A DNA stretch of 49,669 nt from assembly GCF_001267535.1 (NCBI RefSeq), contig NZ_JRXE01000033.1:1-49669 (forward strand), written 5' to 3'. Within the stretch, counting starts at the first letter, position 1. Each line of letters starts with the position of its first letter. Under the pieces are notes generated by a model that was not told where the DNA came from, did not search any database, and saw only the letters and a list, made by a program, of their open reading frames with translations. Below are positions 1 to 8,838 of this stretch, piece by piece. A program made the position numbers and the translations under genes. This DNA is from Winslowiella iniecta (GTDB lineage: Bacteria; Pseudomonadota; Gammaproteobacteria; Enterobacterales; Enterobacteriaceae).

Positions 1-768
1 TGGGGGCCTGACAGCGGCAGCCAGGCCTGTGGCGATGTCGGCCCGGGTCGCATGCTCGATCCGCTAGCGCTGGTTGACGAAGCGGTTAAATGGTCATCGC
101 CCGTCAACGACCTGCAACATCTCAATATTATGATTACCGCTGGCCCGACGCGTGAAGCGCTCGATCCGGTACGCTATATCAGCAATCACAGCTCGGGAAA
201 AATGGGCTTTGCCATTGCGCAAGCCGCCGCCGCGCGCGGGGCCAACGTCACGCTGGTCGCCGGGCCAGTTGATTTGCCGACGCCAGCATGGGTGAAACGT
301 ATTGATGTCACCACCGCACTGGAAATGCAAAAAGCGGTGATGGAGCACATTACGCGTCAGCATATTTTCATTGGCAGCGCAGCCGTGGCAGACTACCGCG
401 CGGCAACCATTGCCGCAGAAAAAATCAAAAAACAGGGTGATGAAGTTACCCTCACCATGGTAAAAAACCCCGACATTGTGGCGGGCGTTGGCGCAATGAG
501 CGAAAGCCGCCCGTATGTCGTAGGATTTGCCGCTGAAACCCAGAATGTGGAAGAATACGCCCAACAAAAACGTGCGCGGAAAAAGCTGGATTTGATCTGC
601 GCCAATGATGTTTCAAAAGCCGGGCAGGGTTTCAATAGCGACACCAATGCTCTTCACCTTTTTTGGCAGGAGGGAGAAAAAGTCTTACCGCTTAGCGATA
701 AGTCACTCCTTGGCCAACAGTTAATAGACGAGATTGTCAGCCGTTATGATGAAAAAAATCGACGTTAA
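1..768 (+). CDS. coaBC: Bifunctional phosphopantothenoylcysteine decarboxylase / phosphopantothenate-cysteine ligase, 3' part
   Basis: The gene enters from the left edge; codon 1 of the window is already in frame, so the 5' end (most of the flavin-binding decarboxylase half) is missing. Visible are the end of the CoaC domain, with the SQACGD motif whose Cys (bases 28-30) is the active-site cysteine of the decarboxylase, and the complete CoaB ligase domain with the [10 protein letters not shown] motif and the KIKK lysine cluster. The protein couples cysteine to 4'-phosphopantothenate using CTP and decarboxylates the product, two cytosolic steps of coenzyme A synthesis. The stop codon overlaps the start of dut, so the two are translationally close. 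The match to E. coli Dfp is close throughout, up to the C-terminal DEKNRR. Confidence 0.97.
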   Translation, partial: WGPDSGSQACGDVGPGRMLDPLALVDEAVKWSSPVNDLQHLNIMITAGPTREALDPVRYISNHSSGKMGFAIAQAAAARGANVTLVAGPVDLPTPAWVKRIDVTTALEMQKAVMEHITRQHIFIGSAAVADYRAATIAAEKIKKQGDEVTLTMVKNPDIVAGVGAMSESRPYVVGFAAETQNVEEYAQQKRARKKLDLICANDVSKAGQGFNSDTNALHLFWQEGEKVLPLSDKSLLGQQLIDEIVSRYDEKNRR

Positions 769-1204
769 GATTATGGATCCGCGTGTCGGCAACGAATTCC
801 CGCTGCCAACCTACGCGACCTCGGGATCGGCAGGCCTTGACCTGCGCGCCTGCCTTGATGAAGCCATCGATCTGGCACCTGGCGTGACCACGCTGGTTCC
901 AACGGGTTTAGCGATTCACATTGCTGACCCGTCACTGGCAGCCGTGATCCTGCCACGCTCCGGGCTGGGCCATAAACATGGCGTAGTACTGGGCAACCTG
1001 GTGGGTCTGATTGACTCTGACTATCAGGGGCAGCTGATGGTTTCCGTCTGGAACCGTGGGCAGGACAGCTTCACCATTCAACCCGGTGAGCGCATCGCAC
1101 AGATGGTCTTCGTGCCTGTGGTGCAGGCTGAGTTTAATCTGGTCGAAGATTTTGATGCCAGCGCGCGTGGTGAAGGTGGCTTTGGCCACTCCGGTCGCCA
1201 GTAA
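746..1204 (+). CDS. dut: Deoxyuridine 5'-triphosphate nucleotidohydrolase (dUTPase)
   Basis: This gene encodes the homotrimeric dUTPase that hydrolyses dUTP to dUMP and pyrophosphate, keeping uracil out of DNA and feeding dTMP synthesis. All five family motifs are present in order: SAGLDLRA near residue 30, [16 protein letters not shown] with the catalytic Asp, PGERIAQ, and the C-terminal glycine-rich [11 protein letters not shown] arm. Two adjacent ATGs (746 and 749) lie within the end of coaBC; either gives the usual 151-152 residues. The upstream TTG at 734 adds residues absent in the family and is less likely. The gene follows coaBC without a gap and precedes slmA, the order seen in E. 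coli. Confidence 0.96.
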   Translation: MMKKIDVKIMDPRVGNEFPLPTYATSGSAGLDLRACLDEAIDLAPGVTTLVPTGLAIHIADPSLAAVILPRSGLGHKHGVVLGNLVGLIDSDYQGQLMVSVWNRGQDSFTIQPGERIAQMVFVPVVQAEFNLVEDFDASARGEGGFGHSGRQ

Positions 1205-1243
1205 CGCATAACGAACCACCCCCGTAACGAGACTATTTTAATG

Positions 1244-1264
1244 CCGTGAGACGCCCTCTCACGG
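1244..1264. repeat. Inverted repeat between dut and slmA
   Basis: A perfect 8-bp inverted repeat, CCGTGAGA and TCTCACGG around a 5-nt loop, lies in the dut-slmA gap. It has no T-run on either side, so it is not a convincing Rho-independent terminator. It could be an mRNA-stabilising or attenuating hairpin, or a protein site. Confidence 0.45.
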
Positions 1265-1317
1265 ATGTTACGTGGGTATTTGCCCGTTTATGGTGAATTT
1301 TCAGGGGTCTTTAAGTC

Positions 1318-1914
1318 ATGGCAGAAAAAAAGAGTGCGAAAAGGAATCGTCGCGAGGAAATATTGCAGGCTCTGGCGCAAATGCTGGAGTCCAGTGACGG
1401 TAGCCAGCGTATCACTACCGCCAAACTTGCGGCCAATGTTGGCGTATCCGAAGCGGCGCTTTACCGGCACTTTCCCAGCAAAACGCGGATGTTTGACAGC
1501 CTGATCGAATTTATTGAAGACAGCCTGATCACCCGCATCAATCTGATCTTAAATGATGAAAAAGAGACGCTGCCACGCCTGCGCCTGATCGTTCAGCTGA
1601 TTCTGGGCTTTGGTGAACGTAACCCTGGCCTGACACGTATTCTGACTGGCCATGCGTTGATGTTTGAACAGGATCGCCTGCAAGGTCGTATCAATCAGCT
1701 GTTCGAGCGCATTGAAGTTCAGCTACGCCAGGTGATGCGCGAACGCAAAATGCGCGAAGGCGAGGGTTTTACTACCGACGAAACCCTGCTGGCAAGCCAG
1801 CTGCTGGCTTTCTGCGAAGGTATGCTGTCGCGCTTTGTCCGTTCTGAATTTCGCTACCGTCCAACCGTCGATTTCGACGCGCGCTGGCCGCTGCTGGCCG
1901 CTCAGCTGGTATAA
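1318..1914 (+). CDS. slmA: Nucleoid occlusion factor SlmA (TetR family)
   Basis: SlmA binds specific chromosomal sites and, when DNA-bound, disassembles FtsZ polymers so that the division septum does not form over the nucleoid. The 198-residue length equals that of E. coli SlmA. The N-terminal TetR helix-turn-helix is clear (roughly residues 30-55, around [18 protein letters not shown] and [11 protein letters not shown]), followed by the all-helical dimerisation/FtsZ-binding domain with the conserved stretch [18 protein letters not shown]. The start ATG is preceded by an AGGGG stretch. The gene stops 3 bp before the stop codon of the convergent GDYXXLXY gene. Confidence 0.97.
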   Translation: MAEKKSAKRNRREEILQALAQMLESSDGSQRITTAKLAANVGVSEAALYRHFPSKTRMFDSLIEFIEDSLITRINLILNDEKETLPRLRLIVQLILGFGERNPGLTRILTGHALMFEQDRLQGRINQLFERIEVQLRQVMRERKMREGEGFTTDETLLASQLLAFCEGMLSRFVRSEFRYRPTVDFDARWPLLAAQLV

Positions 1915-1917
1915 AGG

Positions 1918-2400
1918 CTAAGGCGTTGCCGGCAGAGGCTTAAGCTGATCGTCCAGTAAAGCCACCAGCAGCGCCGTACCCTCTTCCGCTACGCGCAGTT
2001 CACCATAGCGCGCAGCGGTATAATCCTTCGCATGACCTTCTTCAAAGAACCACGCGTCGCTGGCAACCGCAATCCCCTGATTACTGCGATGCGTCTGCAG
2101 ATAAACCTGATTTTCCCCTAAGGGCTGGCCGCGATCCCATCCGGCATCGGTGGCAATCCGTTGCGCGTTCAGCGTCACAATCAGTCGCCGATTATCGGGT
2201 ATCTCAGTGCTGTGCAGAGAGTTATTCAGCGCATAGTTTAGCGCCATATAATCCCCCTGCATTAGCGCCCGTGGATCCACCGGTGCCAGCTCCAGACGCA
2301 CCACGCTGCCACTGACTAACAGCTGTTCCTTCTGATATATCGCCCAGTTAGCCGCTAACAAAATGATCGCCAGAACCACAAACAGCAAGCCCTTACGCAT
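1918..2400 (-). CDS. GDYXXLXY domain-containing protein, periplasm-facing
   Basis: This is a 160-residue protein of unknown function named for its family motif, seen here as GDYMALNY near residue 50. The N-terminus is a single hydrophobic segment (LLFVVLAIILLAANWAIY), either an uncleaved anchor or a signal peptide, so the rest probably lies in the periplasm. I chose the ATG at 2400 because AGGAAGG sits at a good distance from it; a GTG at 2406 would be too close to that site. The start overlaps the end of the DUF2157 gene by 8 bp, which suggests coupled translation. In this family the GDYXXLXY protein is regularly encoded next to DUF2157/DUF4401 membrane proteins, which points to a joint but unknown envelope role. 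Confidence 0.85.
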   Translation of the reverse strand: MRKGLLFVVLAIILLAANWAIYQKEQLLVSGSVVRLELAPVDPRALMQGDYMALNYALNNSLHSTEIPDNRRLIVTLNAQRIATDAGWDRGQPLGENQVYLQTHRSNQGIAVASDAWFFEEGHAKDYTAARYGELRVAEEGTALLVALLDDQLKPLPATP

Positions 2401-4438
2401 TTTCACCTTCCTGCAAACGACGATCTGCCAGCATGGATATGGTGATTAACACGGCTCCGGCGGCAAACAGCATTAACGCTTTATCCAGTAAGGAAATGCC
2501 AAGGAAGTAATACCAGTCGAGGGTATACAGTACCAACAACACGGCTGCCGTCAGCATCAGGGCTTTACTGTTCTGGAAACGCGCCAGCAGCAGTAACAGC
2601 CATGCCAGCGCGATACCCGGCGCAAACAGGCTTATTGCGGCCAGCACCGTAGCAATCAGCAGCAGTTGCCAGGCACCCGGCATTCCTTCGCGTCGGCCAA
2701 GGAGTAACGCCGCGATCAGCAGTCCGGCGGCAATCCCCTCGTTAAGCGTGGAGAAATCGCTATCGCGCGGGGCAATTTCCTCGATTAATGCCAGGCTGTC
2801 CAGCGGGACTGAACCATAAAAACAGAGCATCAATAGCCCAGTGCTCATGCCTAATAGTGCCGGGCGAAACCGCCAGGTGTAGCGATCGTCAATAGCGGTG
2901 AGAATCACACCGACGGTAACCGCTGCCGATACCACTACCGGCAAACTGTTGGTATAGCAGGTTAAACCGCCAATCAGGAAAAAGATCAACGCCGCACTGT
3001 TGAGAAAACGGTAGAAGCTGTTGCGAAATAGCATAAACAGCAGCGCCAGCGCCGGCACAAACGTCAGCCACATTTGCCCGCTCCAGCTGTGTTCATCTGT
3101 CCACAGCGCGACTGCCGCACAGACACTGAGGGTACAGGCTATTGCCCAGGATAAACCGATCTGCTGCTGAGCCAGACCCGGCTTACGCAGCAATAGCCAG
3201 CCGGGAATGCCACAGACCAGCGCCATCAGAATAAAAGTGTGAGCATCAAACTTATCGAACAACCCGTAGAGAAAGCAGGCCAGCACCAGCAAAGCAAAAG
3301 CCAGTAGACCGGCAAACCAGCCACTGATTATCAGCGCAGCACGCACGTACCACGGCAGCTCATCATCTTTATCTTGCTGTAACTGGGTAATTTGCTGTGC
3401 CGTTAATAGCGACTGCTGCTGTAAGCGCAGCCAGAGAGTTTGCTGCCCGATGCGCTCTGCGGACGGCGCTTTCGGCTCTTCTGCCCGCCACTTCATTATC
3501 CAGCGGCTGGCCTGCGCCGCACACACCGCAAGCACGATCAATGCCACCACCAGCGTCAGGATAATGTCGATGCCGATTAACAGGCGCATCACCCCTGCCA
3601 CCAGCACACTGCTGATGCTGAATAAACCACAGGTAAGACTAAACAGATCGCGCTGATGACGATAAAACAGCAGCCAGCCACCGCCCAGCAGCGCCAGCCA
3701 TAACAGCGCGCTAATGGCACCGTAGAGTGAACGGTCATCAAACAGTGCGCTGGCGGTCGCTATCGTCAGCGTGACCAGCGTCCAGAACGCCATAACCCGA
3801 AACAGCCAGTCGGTGCGACGGGTCGCCGCAAACCAGGCAATCAGCGCGACAACCAGCGCCAGCTGATAAATCAGGCTGAAATGTTGCACGAAGGGGAAAT
3901 CCTGCCAGCCACCGAGCCACAGCACAAAAGCGAGGTTGGCGACCAACCAACAAAGGAACCACAACGCCGTCAGGCGGGCAAAGCAGGCTAAGGCGAACAA
4001 AGCCATCGCCCAGGCACGAAACAAGGTCCAGCTTTCAGCGCCGGTCTGGTAAATCTGGCCATAAACCGCAAACAGCACGCCGATCAGCATGCCAATGGCG
4101 ATCAACGCCAGCCGGCCGCTGAGCTGCGCCCAGCGCCACCACACCACGACCGCCAGGGCGATGATGGCCCCTTCGACCAGCGCAAATTTAACCATCCGGG
4201 GCATTGCCGCCCAGTTCCAGGCGAAAAAGAATATTACGCCGCACACCATTGCCAGCGTGCCGGTCAGCGCAAAGGTTGCGCGCAGAAACAGCAACCACCC
4301 CTGCGCATCCGGGCGCGCACCAATGGATTGCAGAATGGCGTGATGCGTGGCCGATGAAATAACGCCCTGAGACTGTAACCGCCGCACCGCACGACCCACG
4401 GCAGTAGCGGCTTTTCCTGCATATAGATGGTTTTCCAC
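2393..4438 (-). CDS. DUF2157 / DUF4401 multi-pass membrane protein
   Basis: This 681-residue inner-membrane protein has about twenty hydrophobic segments. The first ~60 residues are soluble and match the start of DUF2157 proteins (helices around RRLQSQGVISSATHHAIL). The first membrane half follows, then a polar linker near residues 320-365, then a second membrane block beginning PWYVRAALIISGWFAGL, which resembles the separate DUF4401 family. It therefore looks like a DUF2157-DUF4401 fusion. The start is GTG, supported by GGAG seven bases upstream; no in-frame ATG lies close. It begins 31 bp after pyrE and overlaps the GDYXXLXY gene, so the three may be co-transcribed. No function is known. 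Confidence 0.85.
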   Translation of the reverse strand: MENHLYAGKAATAVGRAVRRLQSQGVISSATHHAILQSIGARPDAQGWLLFLRATFALTGTLAMVCGVIFFFAWNWAAMPRMVKFALVEGAIIALAVVVWWRWAQLSGRLALIAIGMLIGVLFAVYGQIYQTGAESWTLFRAWAMALFALACFARLTALWFLCWLVANLAFVLWLGGWQDFPFVQHFSLIYQLALVVALIAWFAATRRTDWLFRVMAFWTLVTLTIATASALFDDRSLYGAISALLWLALLGGGWLLFYRHQRDLFSLTCGLFSISSVLVAGVMRLLIGIDIILTLVVALIVLAVCAAQASRWIMKWRAEEPKAPSAERIGQQTLWLRLQQQSLLTAQQITQLQQDKDDELPWYVRAALIISGWFAGLLAFALLVLACFLYGLFDKFDAHTFILMALVCGIPGWLLLRKPGLAQQQIGLSWAIACTLSVCAAVALWTDEHSWSGQMWLTFVPALALLFMLFRNSFYRFLNSAALIFFLIGGLTCYTNSLPVVVSAAVTVGVILTAIDDRYTWRFRPALLGMSTGLLMLCFYGSVPLDSLALIEEIAPRDSDFSTLNEGIAAGLLIAALLLGRREGMPGAWQLLLIATVLAAISLFAPGIALAWLLLLLARFQNSKALMLTAAVLLVLYTLDWYYFLGISLLDKALMLFAAGAVLITISMLADRRLQEGENA

Positions 4439-4469
4439 GCGTTATCTCCGCGCCAGTCAGGGCGTTTTG

Positions 4470-5111
4470 TCAGATGCCGTACTCTTTGCGATAGGCCCGA
4501 ACCGACGCCAGATGGTCGGCCATTTCCGGCTTCTCTTCGAGGTAAGCGATCAGGTCTTGCAAGGTGATGATGGAGGTCACTTTACAGTGATAATCGCGTT
4601 CGACTTCCTGAATCGCAGAGATATCCGCACGTCCACGCTCCTGGCGGTCCAGTGAAATCAGCACACCCGCCAGCGTCGCGCCCTGCGCCGCAATAATTTC
4701 CATCGACTCACGAATTGCCGTTCCGGCGGTAATCACATCATCAACCAGCATAATACGACCCTGCAACGGACTGCCGACCAGCAATCCGCCCTCGCCGTGA
4801 TCTTTTGCTTCTTTACGATTAAAGCAGTATGGCACATCACGCTCATGATGATCGGCCAGCGCGACCGCCGTGGTGGTCGCAATCGGAATACCTTTGTAAG
4901 CCGGGCCAAACAGCAAATCGAAATCGATCGTTGAATCCACCAGCGCCTGGGCGTAGAAGCGGCCTAACAGTGCCAGATCGCGCCCGGTATTAAACAGACC
5001 GGCGTTGAAGAAATAGGGACTTTTACGGCCTGACTTCAGCGTGAACTCACCAAATTTTAATACCTGTTTGTTCAGTGCGAACTCGATAAACTGGCGCTGC
5101 CAGGGTTTCAT
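4470..5111 (-). CDS. pyrE: Orotate phosphoribosyltransferase
   Basis: PyrE transfers phosphoribose from PRPP to orotate, giving orotidine monophosphate in de novo pyrimidine synthesis. The protein is 213 residues, the standard length, and follows E. coli PyrE nearly residue for residue. The PRPP-binding signature [11 protein letters not shown] is present in the second half, as is the flexible catalytic loop with [23 protein letters not shown] just ahead of the ATG is the ribosome-binding site. It lies downstream of rph with an attenuator in between, so expression should respond to UTP supply as in E. coli. Confidence 0.98.
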   Translation of the reverse strand: MKPWQRQFIEFALNKQVLKFGEFTLKSGRKSPYFFNAGLFNTGRDLALLGRFYAQALVDSTIDFDLLFGPAYKGIPIATTTAVALADHHERDVPYCFNRKEAKDHGEGGLLVGSPLQGRIMLVDDVITAGTAIRESMEIIAAQGATLAGVLISLDRQERGRADISAIQEVERDYHCKVTSIITLQDLIAYLEEKPEMADHLASVRAYRKEYGI

Positions 5112-5136
5112 AGGTCTCTCCTCAAATTTTAGTCAT

Positions 5137-5160
5137 AAAAAAGGCGACTCTCTGGTCGCC
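5137..5160 (-). terminator. rph-pyrE intercistronic attenuator
   Basis: On the minus strand, GGCGAC and GTCGCC form a hairpin followed by a run of six T. It begins only 8 nt after the rph stop codon and lies before the pyrE ribosome-binding site. In E. coli the same arrangement gives UTP-sensitive attenuation: when UTP is low, polymerase pauses in the T-rich end of rph, the ribosome catches up and prevents the hairpin from forming. The T-rich tract at the rph end (TTTTTACAGG) fits that model. Confidence 0.9.
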
Positions 5161-5168
5161 TGTAAAAA

Positions 5169-5885
5169 TCAGTTTGCTAACGCCGCCTTCTGCGCCTGAA
5201 TTAAACTATCGATGCCGCCTCGCGCCAGCGCCAGCAGCTCCAGCAACTCGTCGTGGCTGAACGGCTCGCCTTCGGCGGTGCCCTGCACTTCGATCATCCG
5301 ACCGTCTTCGGTCATCACCACGTTCATATCGGTTTCAGCAGCGGAGTCTTCAACATATTCAAGATCGCATAACGCTTCGCCGCCGACAATCCCGACGGAA
5401 ATCGCCGCGACCATCCCTTTCATCGGGTTGGCTTTCAGTTTGCCCTGCGCCACCAGATGGTTCAGCGCATCGGCCAGCGCCACACAGGCACCGGTGATAG
5501 AAGCCGTACGGGTGCCGCCATCGGCTTGCAACACATCGCAGTCGAGGGTGATGGTAAATTCGCCCAGCGCTTTCAGATCCAGCGCCGCACGCAGTGAACG
5601 CGCGATCAGACGCTGAATTTCCAGGGTACGACCGCCCTGCTTACCTTTCGCTGCTTCACGCGCGTTACGGCTGTGGGTCGCACGCGGCAACATGCCGTAC
5701 TCGGCGGTTACCCAACCTTGTCCCTGACCTTTCAGGAAACGCGGCACGCCTTCTTCAATGGTGGCGGTGCACAATACTTTAGTATCGCCGAATTCAACCA
5801 GCACAGAACCTTCTGCATGTTTGGTGTAGTGACGGGTCAATGTGACGGGACGCACCTGCTGTGCGCTACGGCCTGCTGGACGCAT
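5169..5885 (-). CDS. rph: Ribonuclease PH
   Basis: RNase PH is a phosphorolytic 3'-5' exoribonuclease that trims tRNA 3' ends and helps degrade structured RNA. The protein is full length at 238 residues, with the family N-terminus MRPAGR and the central [12 protein letters not shown] segment, and the phosphate-binding arginines lie in a conserved setting ([13 protein letters not shown]). E. coli K-12 carries a frameshifted rph-1 that lowers pyrE expression; here the frame is intact to the final KAALAN, so translation should reach the attenuator. GGAGAG precedes the ATG. Confidence 0.98.
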   Translation of the reverse strand: MRPAGRSAQQVRPVTLTRHYTKHAEGSVLVEFGDTKVLCTATIEEGVPRFLKGQGQGWVTAEYGMLPRATHSRNAREAAKGKQGGRTLEIQRLIARSLRAALDLKALGEFTITLDCDVLQADGGTRTASITGACVALADALNHLVAQGKLKANPMKGMVAAISVGIVGGEALCDLEYVEDSAAETDMNVVMTEDGRMIEVQGTAEGEPFSHDELLELLALARGGIDSLIQAQKAALAN

Positions 5886-5918
5886 GGTTTCTCTCCGGCT
5901 TGCGAATAATGGCTGCGC

Positions 5919-5947
5919 ATTATACGGACTTCGGGCGCTGCTGCCTA
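5919..5947 (-). promoter_or_regulatory. Probable sigma-70 promoter of rph-pyrE
   Basis: Reading the minus strand, a perfect -10 TATAAT (5919-5924) lies 17 bp downstream of TAGGCA (5942-5947), a 4/6 match to the -35 consensus. The start of transcription would fall about 25 bp before the rph start codon. The assignment rests on sequence only. Confidence 0.6.
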
Positions 5948-6051
5948 CCGACGCCTGAGCGCAATATTTTTTAATTCCGAAAACAGAGAGTTAATGAAAA
6001 ATACCGTGAACTGTGTATAAATGCGTCTTTTCTCCCGCAAGCTAAACTTTT

Positions 6052-7236
6052 ATGCCTAACCTTCTACATTTTATCCTGGCGCTGGTGGTCATTTTTGCCC
6101 TGGCGTTGCTGGTCAGTCATGACCGCAAGAAAATTCGTCTGCGCTATATCGTGCAGCTGCTGGTCATTGAAGCGGTACTGGCTTACTTCTTCCTGCACGC
6201 CGCCAGCGGTTTGTGGGTGATTAAGCATGTTTCCGGCTTCTTCGAAACCCTGCTCACCTTCGCGGCACAAGGTTCTGACTTTGTGTTTGGCGGCATGAGT
6301 TCGCAAGGCCTGGCGTTTATCTTCCTTGGCGTACTCTGCCCGATCATCTTTATTTCGGCGCTGATTGGCATTCTGCAACACTGGCGCATTCTGCCACTGC
6401 TGATTCGGCTGGTCGGCACGCTGCTGTCGAAAGTCAACGGCATGGGTAAGCTGGAGTCATTTAACGCCGTCAGTACCCTGATCCTCGGCCAGTCGGAAAA
6501 CTTTATCGCGTATAAAGGCATTCTGGCTGATATCTCGCCGCGTCGCCTCTACTCGATGGCAGCGACCGCCATGTCGACCGTCTCACTGTCGATTGTTGGC
6601 GCGTATATGACGATGATCGATGCGAAATATGTGGTCGCCGCGCTGATTCTCAATATGTTCAGCACCTTTATCATCCTGTCGATTATCAATCCGACACCGG
6701 CAGGTGATGAACCCGAGATCACGCTGGATAAGCTGCATGAAGATCAGAGTTTCTTTGAAATGCTCGGCGAATATATTCTGGCCGGTTTTAAAGTGGCGAT
6801 GATTATTCTGGCAATGCTGATTGGCTTTATTGCGCTGATTGCCGCGGTGAACGCGCTGTTTGCCGCGGTATTTGGCATCAGCTTCCAGCAGATTCTTGGC
6901 TATGTCTTCTGGCCATTTGCCTGGCTGGTCGGCATTCCTGCGCAGGACGCGCTGCGCGCGGGCAGCATTATGGCCACCAAACTGGTCGCCAATGAATTTG
7001 TTGCGATGATCGAACTGAAGAAAATCGCCGCAGAGATGACGCCACGTGGGCTGGGAATCCTCTCCGTGTTTTTGGTGTCCTTTGCTAACTTCGCGTCCAT
7101 CGGTATTGTGGCCGGCGCGATTAAAGGGCTGAACGAGCAGCAAGGCAATGTGGTTTCCCGCTTTGGTCTGAAGCTGGTCTACGGTGCGACGCTGGTCAGC
7201 CTGCTGTCGGCAGCCTTCGCCGGACTGATGCTGTAA
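6052..7236 (+). CDS. nupC: NupC-type concentrative nucleoside:H+ symporter
   Basis: This inner-membrane nucleoside importer of the CNT family drives uptake with the proton gradient. The 394 residues track E. coli NupC (400 aa) along the whole length, including SDRKKIR after the first membrane helix, the [20 protein letters not shown] and [13 protein letters not shown] substrate-binding hairpin, [22 protein letters not shown] and the C-terminal [18 protein letters not shown]. The start aligns with the NupC start, although the ribosome-binding site is weak. In E. coli nupC is far from rph and yicC, so this is either a relocated nupC or a paralogue. Gene divergence from rph leaves about 160 bp of shared upstream region with a possible -10 (TATAAA at 6016-6021). 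Confidence 0.92.
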   Translation: MPNLLHFILALVVIFALALLVSHDRKKIRLRYIVQLLVIEAVLAYFFLHAASGLWVIKHVSGFFETLLTFAAQGSDFVFGGMSSQGLAFIFLGVLCPIIFISALIGILQHWRILPLLIRLVGTLLSKVNGMGKLESFNAVSTLILGQSENFIAYKGILADISPRRLYSMAATAMSTVSLSIVGAYMTMIDAKYVVAALILNMFSTFIILSIINPTPAGDEPEITLDKLHEDQSFFEMLGEYILAGFKVAMIILAMLIGFIALIAAVNALFAAVFGISFQQILGYVFWPFAWLVGIPAQDALRAGSIMATKLVANEFVAMIELKKIAAEMTPRGLGILSVFLVSFANFASIGIVAGAIKGLNEQQGNVVSRFGLKLVYGATLVSLLSAAFAGLML

Positions 7237-7241
7237 CACGG

Positions 7242-7267
7242 TTTCCGGCGGTGCCTGCCGCCGGAAA
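7242..7267. terminator. Bidirectional hairpin between nupC and the DUF3574 gene
   Basis: A perfect 10-bp stem, TTTCCGGCGG and CCGCCGGAAA with a 6-nt loop, fills the 36-bp gap between the convergent genes. The T/A ends of the stem can act as short U-tracts in either direction. Confidence 0.75.
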
Positions 7268-7272
7268 TTCAC

Positions 7273-7710
7273 TCAGAATGCGACACACACCGGAGCATCA
7301 ACCCGCATCACCGAATCCTGACTAAAACGCTGTTTATAAATACCCCGCAGCGCTTCAATCCGCTTATCACTCTCGCTATCTTTAGCATGAATCAGCAGCA
7401 GCGCTTTGCTGTCTTCCCGCGCCAGCTTGCCGTTATTACCCAGCCACTGCCCTTTTGCCTCAAATACCGACAATCCATCTTTAAAGCGCGGCGTTACGTC
7501 TTTATCGATAAACGTCTGCCACTCCGCTGCGCTAATCACTGGCCCCGCCGGACGGTTCAAACCGAAGTACAAAGTGGTTTGCGTCATCGCATCGCCGACG
7601 GCGCAGACCGGAACCGTGGCACTCTTTTGTGGCGCAACACAACCGCTGAGAAGTAACATCGCGGCCGCCATCATCAGTTTTACGCGCCGTGGATTAATTA
7701 CTATTTCCAT
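7273..7710 (-). CDS. DUF3574 domain lipoprotein
   Basis: This 145-residue putative lipoprotein begins with a signal peptide ending in the lipobox LLSGC (Cys near residue 24). The body carries the DUF3574 pattern: TTLYFGL, then EWQTFIDKDVTPRFKDGLSV, then a DSKALLLIH stretch and an ERF-like end ending in CVAF. The function of the family is unknown. AAGGGA six bases upstream supports the ATG at 7710; a later Met-Met pair would shorten the signal peptide. The protein is probably anchored in the periplasm or outer membrane. Confidence 0.85.
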   Translation of the reverse strand: MEIVINPRRVKLMMAAAMLLLSGCVAPQKSATVPVCAVGDAMTQTTLYFGLNRPAGPVISAAEWQTFIDKDVTPRFKDGLSVFEAKGQWLGNNGKLAREDSKALLLIHAKDSESDKRIEALRGIYKQRFSQDSVMRVDAPVCVAF

Positions 7711-7837
7711 CGCTATCCCTTATTAGAATGAAGTGAACTGCAACAGCCAAAATAATCGGTTTTGACGGGAATGCCTATCATGCCCGGCCGGCCATCGCTA
7801 TAATTCGTTTATCTTTCTCTGAATACAGGTACGCAAA

Positions 7838-8701
7838 ATGATCCGCAGCATGACCGCCTACGCACGGCGTGAAACCAAAGGCGAATGGGGCAGCGCAGCA
7901 TGGGAACTCCGTTCCGTTAATCAACGCTACCTGGAAACCTATATTCGTCTGCCGGAACAGTTCCGCAGCCTGGAGCCGGTCATTCGTGAGCGCCTGCGTA
8001 ACCGCCTGACGCGCGGAAAAATCGAATGTAACCTGCGCTTCGATGCCGATCCCAGCGCACAAAGTTCGCTGATTCTGAACGAGTCGCTGGCCAAACAGCT
8101 GGTGCAGGCCGCCAACTGGGTCAAAATGCAGAGCGACGAAGGCGAGATCAACCCGGTCGATATCCTGCGCTGGCCTGGCGTGATGTCGGCACAGGATCAG
8201 GATCTTGATGCCATTACTGCCGAGCTACTGAAGTCCCTTGATGGCGCGATTGATGATTTTATTGCCGCACGTGAAAGTGAAGGTGCCGCGCTGAAATCAC
8301 TGATTGAACAGCGCCTGGAAGGCGTCAACGCCGAAGTCACCAAAGTCCGCGCACAAATGCCGGAAGTGGTGAAATGGCAGCGTGAGCGGCTGGTCACCAA
8401 ACTGGAAGAAGCGGAAGTTCAGCTGGAGAATAACCGGCTTGAGCAGGAGCTGGTGATGATGGCTCAGCGTATTGATGTGGCAGAAGAGCTGGATCGTCTC
8501 GATGCGCACGTAAAAGAGACTTATAACATCCTGAAGAAGAAAGAGGCCGTTGGTCGTCGTCTCGACTTTATGATGCAGGAATTTAACCGCGAGTCGAACA
8601 CCCTGGCTTCGAAGTCGATTAATGCTGATATCACCACTTCCGCTATTGAGCTGAAAGTGTTGATTGAACAGATGCGTGAGCAGATCCAGAATATTGAGTA
8701 A
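7838..8701 (+). CDS. yicC: YicC/YloC-family endoribonuclease
   Basis: This 287-residue cytosolic protein follows E. coli YicC from the N-terminal MIRSMTAYARRE, through SVNQRYLETY, to the acidic and metal-binding C-terminal half (ELDRLDAHVKETYNIL and GRRLDFMMQEFNRE). Family members are endoribonucleases reported to act on small RNAs such as RyhB. In this window the last codons and stop (Asn-Ile-Glu-stop) form part of a direct repeat that recurs 1.73 kb downstream, so the gene's 3' end has served as an integration site while the reading frame was kept intact. Confidence 0.96.
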   Translation: MIRSMTAYARRETKGEWGSAAWELRSVNQRYLETYIRLPEQFRSLEPVIRERLRNRLTRGKIECNLRFDADPSAQSSLILNESLAKQLVQAANWVKMQSDEGEINPVDILRWPGVMSAQDQDLDAITAELLKSLDGAIDDFIAARESEGAALKSLIEQRLEGVNAEVTKVRAQMPEVVKWQRERLVTKLEEAEVQLENNRLEQELVMMAQRIDVAEELDRLDAHVKETYNILKKKEAVGRRLDFMMQEFNRESNTLASKSINADITTSAIELKVLIEQMREQIQNIE

Positions 8702-8730
8702 AGTTTCACAAGATTTCGCATTGTCTCACT
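8689..8730 (+). repeat. Left direct repeat (att-like) at the 3' end of yicC
   Basis: The first 21 bp (8689-8709), spanning the final codons and stop of yicC, are identical to 10419-10439. The following 21 bp (8710-8730, ending GTCTCACT) match 10440-10460 at 16 of 21 positions. A second copy of a gene's 3' end downstream of an insert is the usual mark of site-specific integration that restores the target gene. Confidence 0.8.
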
Positions 8731-8745
8731 AAGTCGCACCAGGAC

Positions 8746-8780
8746 AAAAAGGCCGTTGTAAATCATGGCCTTTTTGTTTT
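8746..8780. terminator. Rho-independent terminator after yicC (inside the island)
   Basis: AAAAAGGCC and GGCCTTTTT form a 9-bp stem with a 12-nt loop and more T downstream (TTTTTGTTTT). The A-run on the left lets it also end transcription of the convergent Fic gene. It lies on the island side of the att-like repeat, so the island appears to have supplied yicC with a new terminator. Confidence 0.85.
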
Positions 8781-8838
8781 ATATAGTCTCATAGTGCAGG
8801 ATCGTCTACCGGGGTGGGGTCAGTCCACACATCTCTTT

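Noticed and set aside
734-745. TTG start for dut
   Set aside because: It would add four residues (Met-Ser-Ala-Val) not found in the family, while adjacent ATGs give the usual N-terminus.
1244-1264. Rho-independent terminator for dut
   Set aside because: The hairpin is perfect but lacks a T-run on both strands, so it is listed only as an inverted repeat.
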